A stretch of DNA of 55,143 bases, taken from the NCBI GenBank assembly GCA_902615805.1, contig CACMQH010000005.1:1-55143 (forward strand). The letters are read 5' to 3'. This stretch comes from Rhodospirillaceae bacterium. GTDB lineage: Bacteria > Pseudomonadota > Alphaproteobacteria > TMED109. Positions 19,032 through 27,470 of this stretch are shown here, one piece after another. The notes under the pieces were generated by a model. That model was not told the DNA's origin. It saw nothing but the letters and a program-made list of their open reading frames with translations, and searched no databases. Positions within the stretch are counted from its first letter, which is position 1; the number at the start of each line of letters is the position of its first letter. The translations under genes and the position numbers were made by a program.

Positions 19032-20045
19032 ATGGTAATAAAAAAAACTTCCTCTCATCCTAAAGTTAACTTCGGAAAAAACGCTGTTTTATTAATAAAC
19101 CTAGGCACCCCCACTTCTACCTCAAAAAAAGATATTAAAAAATATTTGAAGGAATTTTTATCAGACAATAGAATTATAGAAGTAAATAAGTTTTTATGGT
19201 GGTTTATTTTAAACATAATAATTTTAAATATTAGACCTGCAAAAACTGCAAAGACATATAAAGAAATTTGGATGCATGAATTAAATCAATCTCCCTTAAG
19301 ATATTATACTATTCAACAAAAAGAGAAATTAGCTAAAAAGCTCTCAAAAAAAAACTTAATAGTTGATTATGCTATGAGATACGGAGAACCAAGTATTAAA
19401 AAAAAAATTTTAGACCTTAAAAATAAGGGTTGTGAAAATATAATCATACTACCCCTCTATCCTCAATATTCATCCGCTACTATAGGGTCTGTATCTGATG
19501 CTGTATTTAAAACCTTAATAGAAATGCGCTGGCAGCCTAGTATACAAATAGTACCTCATTATGAATCAAATCCTTTTTATATTGATGCATTAAACAAAAG
19601 TTTGGAAAAGAGTATATCTTCTATTAAGTGGCGCCCCGAATTAATAATTGCTTCTTATCATGGCATTCCTAAAAGGTACTTTATTAAAGGTGATCCTTAT
19701 CACTGTCATTGTCATAAAACTACTAGGTTATTAAAGGAAAAGTTTAAAAAAAGAATTCCATTTTTAACTACTTTTCAATCTAGATTTGGACCTGAAGAAT
19801 GGCTAACCCCTTATACTGAAGAGACTCTAATAAATTTGGCTAAAAACAAAACAAAAAATGTAGTTGTAATGTGCCCTGGATTTGCATCAGATTGTATAGA
19901 AACCTTAGAGGAAATTAATTTAAGAGCAAAAGAAGTGTTTCTTAAAAATGGAGGAAAAAATTTTTTAATGGTGCCCTGTCTTAATGATAGTTCTAATCAC
20001 ATTATGTTGCTTTTTAATTTGGTAAAAAGATATATTTATGACTAA
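19032..20045 (+). CDS. hemH: Ferrochelatase
   Basis: Inserts Fe2+ into protoporphyrin IX, the last step of haem synthesis, 337 residues. It opens with VLLINLGTPTSTSKKDIKKY. The metal-site region SYHGIPKRYFIKGDPYHCHC contains the invariant histidine, and FQSRFGPEEWLTPYT and CPGFASDCIETLEEI follow. The start overlaps nothing; rho is divergent 80 bases away. It overlaps hemJ by 8 bases, so the two are co-translated. HemE lies convergent just beyond. Confidence 0.96.
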   Translation: MVIKKTSSHPKVNFGKNAVLLINLGTPTSTSKKDIKKYLKEFLSDNRIIEVNKFLWWFILNIIILNIRPAKTAKTYKEIWMHELNQSPLRYYTIQQKEKLAKKLSKKNLIVDYAMRYGEPSIKKKILDLKNKGCENIIILPLYPQYSSATIGSVSDAVFKTLIEMRWQPSIQIVPHYESNPFYIDALNKSLEKSISSIKWRPELIIASYHGIPKRYFIKGDPYHCHCHKTTRLLKEKFKKRIPFLTTFQSRFGPEEWLTPYTEETLINLAKNKTKNVVVMCPGFASDCIETLEEINLRAKEVFLKNGGKNFLMVPCLNDSSNHIMLLFNLVKRYIYD

Positions 20046-20469
20046 CATGTATCTATTTATAAAAGCAATACATATAATTTCATTTACTGCTTGGATGGCT
20101 GGTATGTTTTATTTGCCTCGTATTTTTGTATATCATAGTGAAAAAAAATTAGACATTAAAACTTATAATAAATTTTTAATTATGGAAAAGAAATTAATTA
20201 AAATAATTATGACACCAGCTATGTTAGCTACCTGGTTTCTTGGTTTAGCGCTAATACTAATTAATAATAGCATAGAGTTTTGGATATTGATAAAAATATT
20301 CTTCGTTATTTTAATGTCTGCAAGTCACGGTTTTTTTATAAAATGTTACAAAGACTTTTATAATAAAAAAAACAAATATGGTAATAAATTCTTCAGAATA
20401 ATAAATGAGGTTCCTACTTTTTTACTACTAGTTATTGTATTTTTAGCTGTTTTTAAACCTTCTTTTTAA
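20038..20469 (+). CDS. hemJ: Protoporphyrinogen oxidase HemJ
   Basis: Membrane protoporphyrinogen IX oxidase of the HemJ type, 143 residues with four predicted membrane helices. The diagnostic start is IKAIHIISFTAWMAGMFYLP, carrying the functional histidine, followed by RIFVYHSEKK; MASH-type SASHGFFIKCYK lies near helix three. It overlaps hemH by 8 bases and its 3' end overlaps the convergent hemE by 17 bases. No HemG or HemY is seen here, so HemJ probably supplies this step. Confidence 0.92.
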   Translation: MTNMYLFIKAIHIISFTAWMAGMFYLPRIFVYHSEKKLDIKTYNKFLIMEKKLIKIIMTPAMLATWFLGLALILINNSIEFWILIKIFFVILMSASHGFFIKCYKDFYNKKNKYGNKFFRIINEVPTFLLLVIVFLAVFKPSF

Positions 20470-21481
20470 AATTTCTTACTGTTTCTACTAACTTAAATAC
20501 ATTTTCAATTGGTGTTTGAGGCAAAATACCATGTCCTAAATTAAAAATAAAATAATTACTTTCCATTTCTAACAAAATGTTCTTAATTTCTTTAATCATA
20601 TATTCTCCTCCTTCTACTAATAAGTAGGGATCTAAATTACCTTGCAAACAAATATTCCCATTAAAATATTTTTTTTGTTCTTTTAAACTAATATTTGAAT
20701 TTAAACTTAAACAATTTAAATAATTATTTGCCTCTTTATCTAAAAACTGAAAAGTTTTACTATAGTAAATAATAGGTATATTGGGATATTTTTTTCTAAC
20801 TAACTTTGCTATTTTTTTAACTTGTATATTAGAATACTTATAATGCATATAATAATCCATTTGATAAGCATGCGTATCAAATATTTGTATTAAATCTACT
20901 CCTGCCTCTATTTGATTAATCAAATGTTGTGAAATTAAGTAAGAGAATAACTCAATTATAAAATCCATTTCTTTTGAGTTTTTATAACTAAAGCTTTTTA
21001 TTCTAGATAAATCTTTTGTTATATTACCTTCAATATAATATGTTGCTAATGTCCAAGGGGCTGCCGAAAAACCAATTAAAGGTTTATTAATTAATTCCTT
21101 TTTTACATTTCTAATTGCCTCATAACAAGGTTTTACTTTGTTACTATTCAGTTTTCTTGATAATAATTTTATATTTTTTAAACTTTCTAAATTCTCAACA
21201 ACTGGCCCTTTACCAGCTATAAACTCCACATTTATATCAATAGCATCTAAAATCAACAATATATCAGAAAAGATAATAGCAGCATCAAAATCAAATTTTT
21301 TAATTGGCTGAAGTGTTATTTCAGTTACTGCATCTGAATTTTTACACATTTCCATAAAGCTGTTAAACTTATTTTTAACTATATGATATTCTTTCATATA
21401 TCTTCCTGCTTGACGCATAAGCCATACAGGAACTTTTTCTGTTTTTTTATAATTGAGATTGTCTAGTATAATTTTATTCAT
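20453..21481 (-). CDS. hemE: Uroporphyrinogen decarboxylase
   Basis: Decarboxylates uroporphyrinogen III to coproporphyrinogen III, 342 residues. The signature VPVWLMRQAGRYMKEY is near residue 18, and FSDILLILDAI, GFSAAPWTLATYYIEG and NLGHGILPQTPIENV are present. It points away from the intergenic region 21482-21725. In Caulobacter and Rickettsia the chromosomal origin lies next to hemE in this same arrangement. Confidence 0.97.
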   Translation of the reverse strand: MNKIILDNLNYKKTEKVPVWLMRQAGRYMKEYHIVKNKFNSFMEMCKNSDAVTEITLQPIKKFDFDAAIIFSDILLILDAIDINVEFIAGKGPVVENLESLKNIKLLSRKLNSNKVKPCYEAIRNVKKELINKPLIGFSAAPWTLATYYIEGNITKDLSRIKSFSYKNSKEMDFIIELFSYLISQHLINQIEAGVDLIQIFDTHAYQMDYYMHYKYSNIQVKKIAKLVRKKYPNIPIIYYSKTFQFLDKEANNYLNCLSLNSNISLKEQKKYFNGNICLQGNLDPYLLVEGGEYMIKEIKNILLEMESNYFIFNLGHGILPQTPIENVFKLVETVRNFKKKV

Positions 21482-21725
21482 TTTATAACTAATAATATAT
21501 ATATATATTTATATACTAGTAATAGTAATGAATATAATTACAAGGATAAAATTATATTAACATAAATATCAACATTTACTAATTCTAATAATCATTAAAA
21601 ACAAAACAAAATTAAAGTTATTCACAAAAAAATTATATTTAGTAAAAGTTTATTATATTGTTAATAGATTTATTAAATTCACTCAAAATCTGATATATTT
21701 TCTTAAAAGCTACTTTTAAATTAAA
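21482..21725. other. oriC: Probable chromosomal replication origin (oriC) between hemE and ppsR
   Basis: A 244-base non-coding gap of extreme AT content between divergent hemE and ppsR, the location of oriC in Caulobacter and Rickettsia. Seen here: one perfect DnaA box TTATTCACA (21618-21626), a one-mismatch box TAATCCACA (21737-21745, just inside ppsR), and a TA-repeat tract (about 21494-21516) suitable as an unwinding element. Supporting context: parAB/parS nearby, and an unbroken plus-strand gene run to the right up to 31909. Only one perfect box was found, so box clustering is weak. Promoters for hemE and ppsR must also lie here. Confidence 0.68.
21618..21626 (+). promoter_or_regulatory. 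DnaA box (TTATTCACA)
   Basis: Exact match to the TTATNCACA consensus within the hemE-ppsR gap, about 100 bases before ppsR. It is the only exact match I found in that gap. Confidence 0.6.
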
Positions 21726-22556
21726 ATGTTAAATAATAATCCACATATATATTTAATATCTGACTCTACAGGAGAAACAGTTTCAATTGTAGCAAGATCA
21801 GTGTATGCAAGATTTGAAAATATTAATTTTAATGAAAGTAGGTGGGCACTTATAAGATCTAACAAGCAAATAGACAATATTATTAAGGTAGTGAAAGAAA
21901 AGCCAGGAATGATTTTATATACAATGATTAATAAAAAATTAGAAAAATATTTACAGAAAAAGTGTGTGGAAATAAATATTAATGCTCATCCTATCTTAGA
22001 TAGTACCATTATTGCTTTAAAAGAGGGGTTTGAGTTGAAAACAAAAAACGAGCAAATTCCAGGTAAGCAGCACAGTTTATCTGATGATTATTTTGAAAGA
22101 ATAGAAGCTTTACAATATGCTATAGCGAATGATGATGGTCAGGTAATGGAACAGAATAAAGCAGACATAATTTTATTTGGAGTATCTCGTACATCAAAAA
22201 CACCAACTTCTATTTATCTAGCAAATAAAGGAATTAAAGTAGCAAACATACCTTTCGTTTTAAATCAAAAGCCAAATCTTTCTAATGTTTCAAAAAATTC
22301 ATTAGTAGTCGGTTTGTTTGCTAGTCCTGAAAGATTACAACAAATAAGAATTTCTAGATTAAAATCTTTAAAAGAGAAAAGTAAAACAGAATATATAAAT
22401 ATTGAGCTTTTAGAAAAAGAGGTAATAGAAGCAAAAAAAATATGTCAAAAAAACAAATGGGTTATTATAGATGTAACAAAAAAATCAATTGAAGAGATAG
22501 CGGCTACTGTTTTAGAATATTATAAAATTTTTAAAAGAAGAAATAATGATAAATAA
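21726..22556 (+). CDS. ppsR: PEP synthase / PPDK regulatory protein (DUF299)
   Basis: Bifunctional ADP/Pi-dependent kinase and pyrophosphorylase that switches phosphoenolpyruvate synthase or pyruvate phosphate dikinase off and on, 276 residues. Motifs are YLISDSTGETVSIVARSV at the N-terminus and the P-loop FGVSRTSKTPTSIYLANKG at about residues 152-170, followed by KVANIPFVLN. This is the RP001-type gene that borders the origin in alphaproteobacteria. It overlaps aroE by 11 bases. Whether the target is PpsA or PpdK cannot be told from the window. Confidence 0.93.
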   Translation: MLNNNPHIYLISDSTGETVSIVARSVYARFENINFNESRWALIRSNKQIDNIIKVVKEKPGMILYTMINKKLEKYLQKKCVEININAHPILDSTIIALKEGFELKTKNEQIPGKQHSLSDDYFERIEALQYAIANDDGQVMEQNKADIILFGVSRTSKTPTSIYLANKGIKVANIPFVLNQKPNLSNVSKNSLVVGLFASPERLQQIRISRLKSLKEKSKTEYINIELLEKEVIEAKKICQKNKWVIIDVTKKSIEEIAATVLEYYKIFKRRNNDK

Positions 22557-23370
22557 TGAAAGATTTAAAGCTGTAGGAATTATAGGAAAACCCTTAAAGC
22601 AATCTCTTTCTCCATATTTGCATAATTATTGGATAAAAAAATATGGATTGCCATCTTATTACTTGCCAATTCCTATAGACAATATCAATCATCTAAAGGT
22701 TGCAATAAAAAAACTTAATTTTTTAGGATTAAATATAACTATTCCATATAAAAAAAGTATAATTAATCAATTAGATGCAATAGAAGCGAGCGCGAGAGAA
22801 ATAAGAGCTGTAAACACACTAGTTTGTGTTAACAATAAGTTAAAAGGATTTAATACGGACATTATTGGTTTTAAAAAGGGATTACTTAAAAAAAAGTGGA
22901 ATAAAAAAAGACCAGTAATTATTTTTGGAGCAGGAGGCGCTGCAGAAGCAATACTTTATTTTCTTAAATTAGAAAATATAAAGCATATTACCGTTATTAA
23001 TAGAACAAAAAAAAGAGTAAAAGAAGTAGCGAAAAAATATAAAAATATCAGATTCTCTTCAGATATAAATTCAGACATTAAAGAGGCCGGACTAATAATA
23101 AATACGAGTAGTCTAGGTATGATAGGTTATCCAGAATTAAAAATTAAACTGAATAAAATAAATAAAGAAGCTGTAATATATGATATTGTTTACAATCCAA
23201 TTAATACTTACCTTATTAATGAAGCTAAAAAGCAAAAATTAGAATTTGTTACAGGGTTAGATATGTTTTTAGAACAAGCAAGAGCTAGTTTTGAAATATG
23301 GTTTAAAATTAAACCAGATATTAATACAAGCTTAGTAAATAATATAAAAAAAAAAATTAGCAAGAGATGA
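22546..23370 (+). CDS. aroE: Shikimate dehydrogenase
   Basis: NADPH-dependent reduction of 3-dehydroshikimate in the aromatic amino acid pathway, 274 residues. Substrate-binding motifs are GIIGKPLKQSLSPYLHNYW and LNITIPYKKSI (catalytic lysine), then ASAREIRAVNTLV and GFNTDIIGF. The nucleotide loop is IIFGAGGAAEAILYFL, followed by the NRT motif (INRTKKR) characteristic of AroE. It overlaps ppsR by 11 bases and coaE by 4, indicating a coupled operon. Confidence 0.96.
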   Translation: MINNERFKAVGIIGKPLKQSLSPYLHNYWIKKYGLPSYYLPIPIDNINHLKVAIKKLNFLGLNITIPYKKSIINQLDAIEASAREIRAVNTLVCVNNKLKGFNTDIIGFKKGLLKKKWNKKRPVIIFGAGGAAEAILYFLKLENIKHITVINRTKKRVKEVAKKYKNIRFSSDINSDIKEAGLIINTSSLGMIGYPELKIKLNKINKEAVIYDIVYNPINTYLINEAKKQKLEFVTGLDMFLEQARASFEIWFKIKPDINTSLVNNIKKKISKR

Positions 23371-23990
23371 TAATATTAGGACTTACTGGTTCTGTAGGAA
23401 TGGGCAAAACAGAAGCAGGGAAATACTTTATAAAAAACAAAATAGATGTTTTTGATTGCGATAAAGAGATAGCAATTTTTTATAAAAGAAATGATATTAT
23501 AATTAAAATAAAAAAAATTTTCCCAAGCGCTGTTTACAATAACAAAGTTGATAAAAATGCTCTAGCAAACATAGTCTTTAATGATAAAAAAAAATTAAAC
23601 TTTTTAGAAGAATTAATTTATAAAAAACTGCAGGCAAAACAATCTTTTTGGCTTAGAAAGAAAATAAGAGAAAAAAAAAAATTATTAGTTTTTGATGTGC
23701 CTTTGCTTTTTGAAAAAGATAATATAAAAAAATATGATATTGTTTTAGTAATATCTTGTAATAAAGCTATTCAAAGAAGAAGAGTTTTAAAAAGACAAGG
23801 TTGGAATGAAGAAAGATATGAAAAAATCTTGAGGGAACAAATTTCTGATTACATTAAGCAATCATTGGCAGATATAATAATTAAGTCAGATAGAGGAAAA
23901 AGATACTTAAATCAAGAGATTATTAAAATAATTAAAGAAGTAAAAAATAAAAGAAATAGAAAAACAAATGAGATTTTAAAGGAGTTTTAA
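23367..23990 (+). CDS. coaE: Dephospho-CoA kinase
   Basis: Last step of coenzyme A synthesis, phosphorylating dephospho-CoA, 207 residues. P-loop GLTGSVGMGKTEAGKYF lies at residues 4-20, then FDCDKEIA, the substrate region FDVPLLFEK, and RRRVLKRQGWNEERYEKIL. Strong lysine enrichment reflects the base composition. ATG overlaps the aroE stop by 4 bases; dnaQ follows one base after the stop. The maf gene often found in this cluster is not present here. Confidence 0.95.
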   Translation: MIILGLTGSVGMGKTEAGKYFIKNKIDVFDCDKEIAIFYKRNDIIIKIKKIFPSAVYNNKVDKNALANIVFNDKKKLNFLEELIYKKLQAKQSFWLRKKIREKKKLLVFDVPLLFEKDNIKKYDIVLVISCNKAIQRRRVLKRQGWNEERYEKILREQISDYIKQSLADIIIKSDRGKRYLNQEIIKIIKEVKNKRNRKTNEILKEF

Positions 23991-23991
23991 T

Positions 23992-24654
23992 TTGAGAAGT
24001 ATTACATTAGATATTGAGACTACGGGATTAAGTTTTTTAGAAGGGCATAAAATTGTTGAAATAGGGTGTGTAGAACTATTAAACAATTTTCCAACAGGCA
24101 AGACCTGGCAAAGATATATTAATCCTGAAAGATCAATTCCAGAAGAGGCCTTTAAAATTCATGGGTTATCTAACGAGTTTCTATCCAATAAACCAGTTTT
24201 TTTTGATATTATTAATGATTTTTTAAATTTTATAAAAGACTCTGATTTGATAATACACAATTCTAGGTTTGATCTACCCTTTATAAATTATGAGTTAGAG
24301 ATAAATAATAGTAAAGCACTAGACCCTAAAAAAAATAACGTTATTGATACTTTAAATCTAGCTAGGAAAATGCACCCTGGCCAATCTGTTAGCTTGGACG
24401 CATTAAGTAGAAGATACAAGGTAAATTTAGAGAGAGAAAACCACGGAGCATTATTAGATGCACAAATATTAGCAGAGGTTTATTTAGAAATGAACGGGGG
24501 AAGACAGCAAAATATAAATTTAATTGAAAGTGTTAATAAAACAAAAAAAAATACACGTGCAGAAATATATAACTATTCAAGAAAATTATATGAGGTCACT
24601 GATCAAGAAAAAAAAAATCACCAAGAATTGCTTGATTTCATAAATAATTTTTAA
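23992..24654 (+). CDS. dnaQ: DNA polymerase III epsilon subunit (proofreading exonuclease)
   Basis: 3'-5' exonuclease of the replicative polymerase, 220 residues. ExoI motif is LDIETTGLSFLEGHKIVEIG (residues 5-24), ExoII lies around IIHNSRFDLPFINYE, and ExoIII around NHGALLDAQILAEVY with the catalytic His and Asp. The C-terminal part that would contact the alpha subunit is present. The start is TTG (23992) directly after coaE, with AAGGAG overlapping the coaE end. A 63-base gap follows, where alphaproteobacteria often carry secB. Confidence 0.93.
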   Translation: MRSITLDIETTGLSFLEGHKIVEIGCVELLNNFPTGKTWQRYINPERSIPEEAFKIHGLSNEFLSNKPVFFDIINDFLNFIKDSDLIIHNSRFDLPFINYELEINNSKALDPKKNNVIDTLNLARKMHPGQSVSLDALSRRYKVNLERENHGALLDAQILAEVYLEMNGGRQQNINLIESVNKTKKNTRAEIYNYSRKLYEVTDQEKKNHQELLDFINNF

Positions 24655-24717
24655 ACAAGTATTGTAATACTTAATAATCAGGTATATGTATATATATATA
24701 AGTAAAAGGAGAATATT

Positions 24718-25287
24718 CTGTATATTGATATAATATTATTTGCTGTTATAGCTGCTGTCTTAGCAACAAATCTCTATAGAGTGTTGGGAAAAAGAACAGT
24801 TTCTCAGAAAAAACCTTTTAAGAATAAAGTTATGGAAAATGAAATTAAAGATAGCATTTTCTCTGAGCAAGTAATGGAATATTCACAGAAGCAGATTTTG
24901 GATTTAGATAAGAATTTTAGCTTTCATAATTTTATTCAGGGAGCAAAAGAAGCATTTAAAATAATTGTTGAAGCATTCAATAATAAAAAGGTTGATGAAA
25001 TTAAGCATTTAGTTAGCACAGAAGTTTATGATAACTTTCAAAAAGCAATAAATATTAAATATAATAATTATGAAACGTTTAATATTAGCTCTGTTAAGGC
25101 ATCTATATTAAATATTGAAGTAGTTAAAAACTATGCAAACATAAAGGTAAAATTTTTATCTAGTCAAAAAGTAACATTAAATAATAAAATTAAAAACTTA
25201 GAGAACATCAAAGATATTTGGACCTTTAAAAAGGATATGACAACTAATAGTCTGGTTTGGAAATTAGTAGAAGTAGGAACAGATTGA
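24718..25287 (+). CDS. Tim44-like membrane-anchored protein, non-ATG start
   Basis: Tim44/TimA-like domain protein, an inner-membrane-anchored family of alphaproteobacteria related to the mitochondrial import factor. The first GTG (24781) would remove the anchor, but the frame is open upstream and reads a textbook N-terminus (LFAVIAAVLATNLYRVLGKRT). In that frame there is no ATG, GTG or TTG before it; an in-frame TAA lies at 24703. AAGGAG (24706-24711) is placed 6 bases before CTG (24718) and 3 bases before ATT (24715), so CTG is the favoured start. The C-terminal domain (FIQGAKEAFKIIVEAF onward) matches Tim44-like proteins. Its stop overlaps the start region of mltA, the usual neighbour. Confidence 0.75.
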   Translation: MYIDIILFAVIAAVLATNLYRVLGKRTVSQKKPFKNKVMENEIKDSIFSEQVMEYSQKQILDLDKNFSFHNFIQGAKEAFKIIVEAFNNKKVDEIKHLVSTEVYDNFQKAINIKYNNYETFNISSVKASILNIEVVKNYANIKVKFLSSQKVTLNNKIKNLENIKDIWTFKKDMTTNSLVWKLVEVGTD

Positions 25288-26299
25288 AAATTTTTTTTTT
25301 TTTATTTTTTTAACTAGTTGTCAACTGTCTAATGAAGCTAGAAAAAAACTAGATCCAGAAATTAATGCTTTAGACAAATTAGGAAATATTCTTAGTATCG
25401 AAATATATGATGCTTATATAAGAACCTGTGAAACCTTAATCATTAAAAAAAACTTGAACAAGGCTAACGAAAAAAACTGTCAGTTAGCTTTAAAAAATAA
25501 AGACCCCAAACCTATGGAAGTTACAAAATTTTTCAAAGAAAATTTTTTCTTTGATAAAGAACAGCAAATTAATAATAATGGCATTATGACTGGTTATTAT
25601 GAGCCTGAGATTAAAGCCTACAAATATCAAAAAAAAAACACATACCCTTTATATAAAATAGACATTAATAAATACGGAGAAACTATTTTTAAAAGAACGA
25701 GAAAAGAAATTAATAAAGGATTATTGACAAATAAAGGTCTAGAGTTAGCTTGGGTAGAAAATGAAATAGAGGCTTTTTTTTTTCATATTCAGGGATCAGG
25801 CAGACTACGATTTCCCAATGGAGAAATCAAAAGAGTTAAGTTTTCAGGGAGTAATAATAAAAAATATACCTCAATAGGAAAAATATTACTTAAAAGAAAT
25901 AAAATAAAAAAAGAAAATATGTCAATGTATTCTATAAAGGATTGGTTGTATAAAAACAAAGATGAAGCTTTAGAAGTTATGGAACAAAATGAAAGATATA
26001 TATTCTTTGAAGAATACGTAGGAGAAATTAAAGGAAGTTCGGGGGTTGATTTGCAACCTATGATAAGCATAGCAGTTGATACTAATTATCATAATTTAGG
26101 TGACATTTTATTAATAAATGACATAAAAAATAAAAAATACTTTTTAGGTATAGCGCATGATACTGGGGCAGCTATAAAGGGGTCATCAAGAATAGATTTG
26201 TTTACTGGATTCGGGCATCAAGCAGAAATGATAGCATCAGGCTTAAATAATAAGATTAGTATAAAAAAATTAAAGCCAAAAAATAAAATAAACTTCTAG
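25283..26299 (+). CDS. mltA: Membrane-bound lytic transglycosylase A (MltA), start out of frame or ATT
   Basis: Cleaves peptidoglycan glycan strands with formation of anhydromuropeptides. The MltA domain (NGIMTGYYEPEIKAYKY, IQGSGRLRFPNGEIKRV) and the 3D domain with catalytic Asp (HDTGAAIKGSSRIDLFTG) are complete. The frame is open upstream of the first TTG (25454) and encodes a lipoprotein signal: hydrophobic run, lipobox LTSC, then QLSNEARKKLDPE. At the extreme 5' end, either ATT (25283) starts the gene giving an acidic M-E-N start, or TTG (25284) gives the expected M-K-I start but needs one extra T in the T13 run at 25291-25303. As sequenced, the TTG frame stops at 25311-25313. Probably functional. 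Confidence 0.85.
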   Translation: MENFFFFIFLTSCQLSNEARKKLDPEINALDKLGNILSIEIYDAYIRTCETLIIKKNLNKANEKNCQLALKNKDPKPMEVTKFFKENFFFDKEQQINNNGIMTGYYEPEIKAYKYQKKNTYPLYKIDINKYGETIFKRTRKEINKGLLTNKGLELAWVENEIEAFFFHIQGSGRLRFPNGEIKRVKFSGSNNKKYTSIGKILLKRNKIKKENMSMYSIKDWLYKNKDEALEVMEQNERYIFFEEYVGEIKGSSGVDLQPMISIAVDTNYHNLGDILLINDIKNKKYFLGIAHDTGAAIKGSSRIDLFTGFGHQAEMIASGLNNKISIKKLKPKNKINF

Positions 26300-26336
26300 G
26301 TTTGACTATCTAAGTAAGGAGTGCAAAAATAACAAA

Positions 26337-27470
26337 ATGAAAAAAGTATTAGAAATTGATGACCTCAAAATACTGGCAAAGAAAAAGTTGCCTAAGATGT
26401 TTTATGATTATGTTGACTCAGGATCTTACACCGAAAGCACTTATATAGAAAATGAAACAGACTTTAATAAAATAAAAATAAGGCAAAGAGTAGGAAGAGA
26501 TATAAGTGCTTCAAGGCTAAGTAAAAAGTTTTTAGAAAAGGAATACAAACTTCCGTTTGGCTTTGCTCCATGTGGTATGGGAGGAATGCTATACCCTAAT
26601 GGTGAAATACTAGTTGCTAAGGCCTGCGAAAAAAACAAAATTCCATATATTTTATCAACAATGAGCATTTGTTCGATTGAGCAGGTAGCAGAAAATACTA
26701 ATGAACAATTTTGGTTTCAACTATATGTAATGAGAGACAAGACGTTTGTTGAGAATGTAATTAAAAGAGCACAAGATGCTAAATGTTATGCTCTTGTTTT
26801 AACTATGGATCTGCCAATTTTGGCACAAAGACACAATGATATTAGAAATGGACTGTCTGCACCTCCAAAGCTTACTTTAAATAGTATTTTGCAAATTATA
26901 AAAAAACCTCAGTGGTGTCTAAAAATGTTAAGTACTTCAAATAGAAGCTTTGGTAATATTTTAGGGCACGTGGAGGGAGTTGATGATTTATCTTCTATAG
27001 TAAAATGGGCAGATGGACAGTTTGATCCAGGGCTCTCATGGGACTACGTAAAATGGATAAGAAAACTTTGGAAAGGTCCTCTTATCCTAAAAGGTATTTT
27101 AGATGAAGATGATATTAAAATTGCTAATGAGCTTGATATACAGGGTATAATAATTTCTAATCATGGAGGGAGACAATTAGATGGAACCATTTCATCAATT
27201 ATGGCATTAAAAAATGTAATTAATGATGTACGGACCAATTTAGAAGTTTTTTTTGATGGAGGCATCAGGTCAGGAAAAGATATAGTAAAGGCGCTTGCAT
27301 TAGGAGCTAAAGGTGTATTTATGGGGAGGCCTTATCTATATGGATTAGGGGCTATGGGGCAGCTGGGAGTAGAAAAGGTTATAGAAATTTTAGTTAAAGA
27401 ACTTAATACAACTTTGTTATTAGCAGGGGAAACAGACGTTAATGATTTAGACAATGGTAATTTATATTAA
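26337..27470 (+). CDS. lldD: FMN-dependent alpha-hydroxy-acid dehydrogenase (LldD-like)
   Basis: Oxidises an L-2-hydroxy acid, probably L-lactate, passing electrons to the respiratory chain; 377 residues. The TIM-barrel family motifs are present: FYDYVDSGSYTE at the N-terminus, PFGFAPCGMGGMLYPNGE, FWFQLYVM, and the active-site ISNHGGRQLDG with catalytic His276, followed by FFDGGIRSGKDIVKALALGA for FMN binding. Substrate (lactate, glycolate or other) cannot be fixed by eye. It lies between mltA and smr, two genes normally adjacent in this class, so it looks inserted. It overlaps the next start by one base. Confidence 0.88.
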   Translation: MKKVLEIDDLKILAKKKLPKMFYDYVDSGSYTESTYIENETDFNKIKIRQRVGRDISASRLSKKFLEKEYKLPFGFAPCGMGGMLYPNGEILVAKACEKNKIPYILSTMSICSIEQVAENTNEQFWFQLYVMRDKTFVENVIKRAQDAKCYALVLTMDLPILAQRHNDIRNGLSAPPKLTLNSILQIIKKPQWCLKMLSTSNRSFGNILGHVEGVDDLSSIVKWADGQFDPGLSWDYVKWIRKLWKGPLILKGILDEDDIKIANELDIQGIIISNHGGRQLDGTISSIMALKNVINDVRTNLEVFFDGGIRSGKDIVKALALGAKGVFMGRPYLYGLGAMGQLGVEKVIEILVKELNTTLLLAGETDVNDLDNGNLY

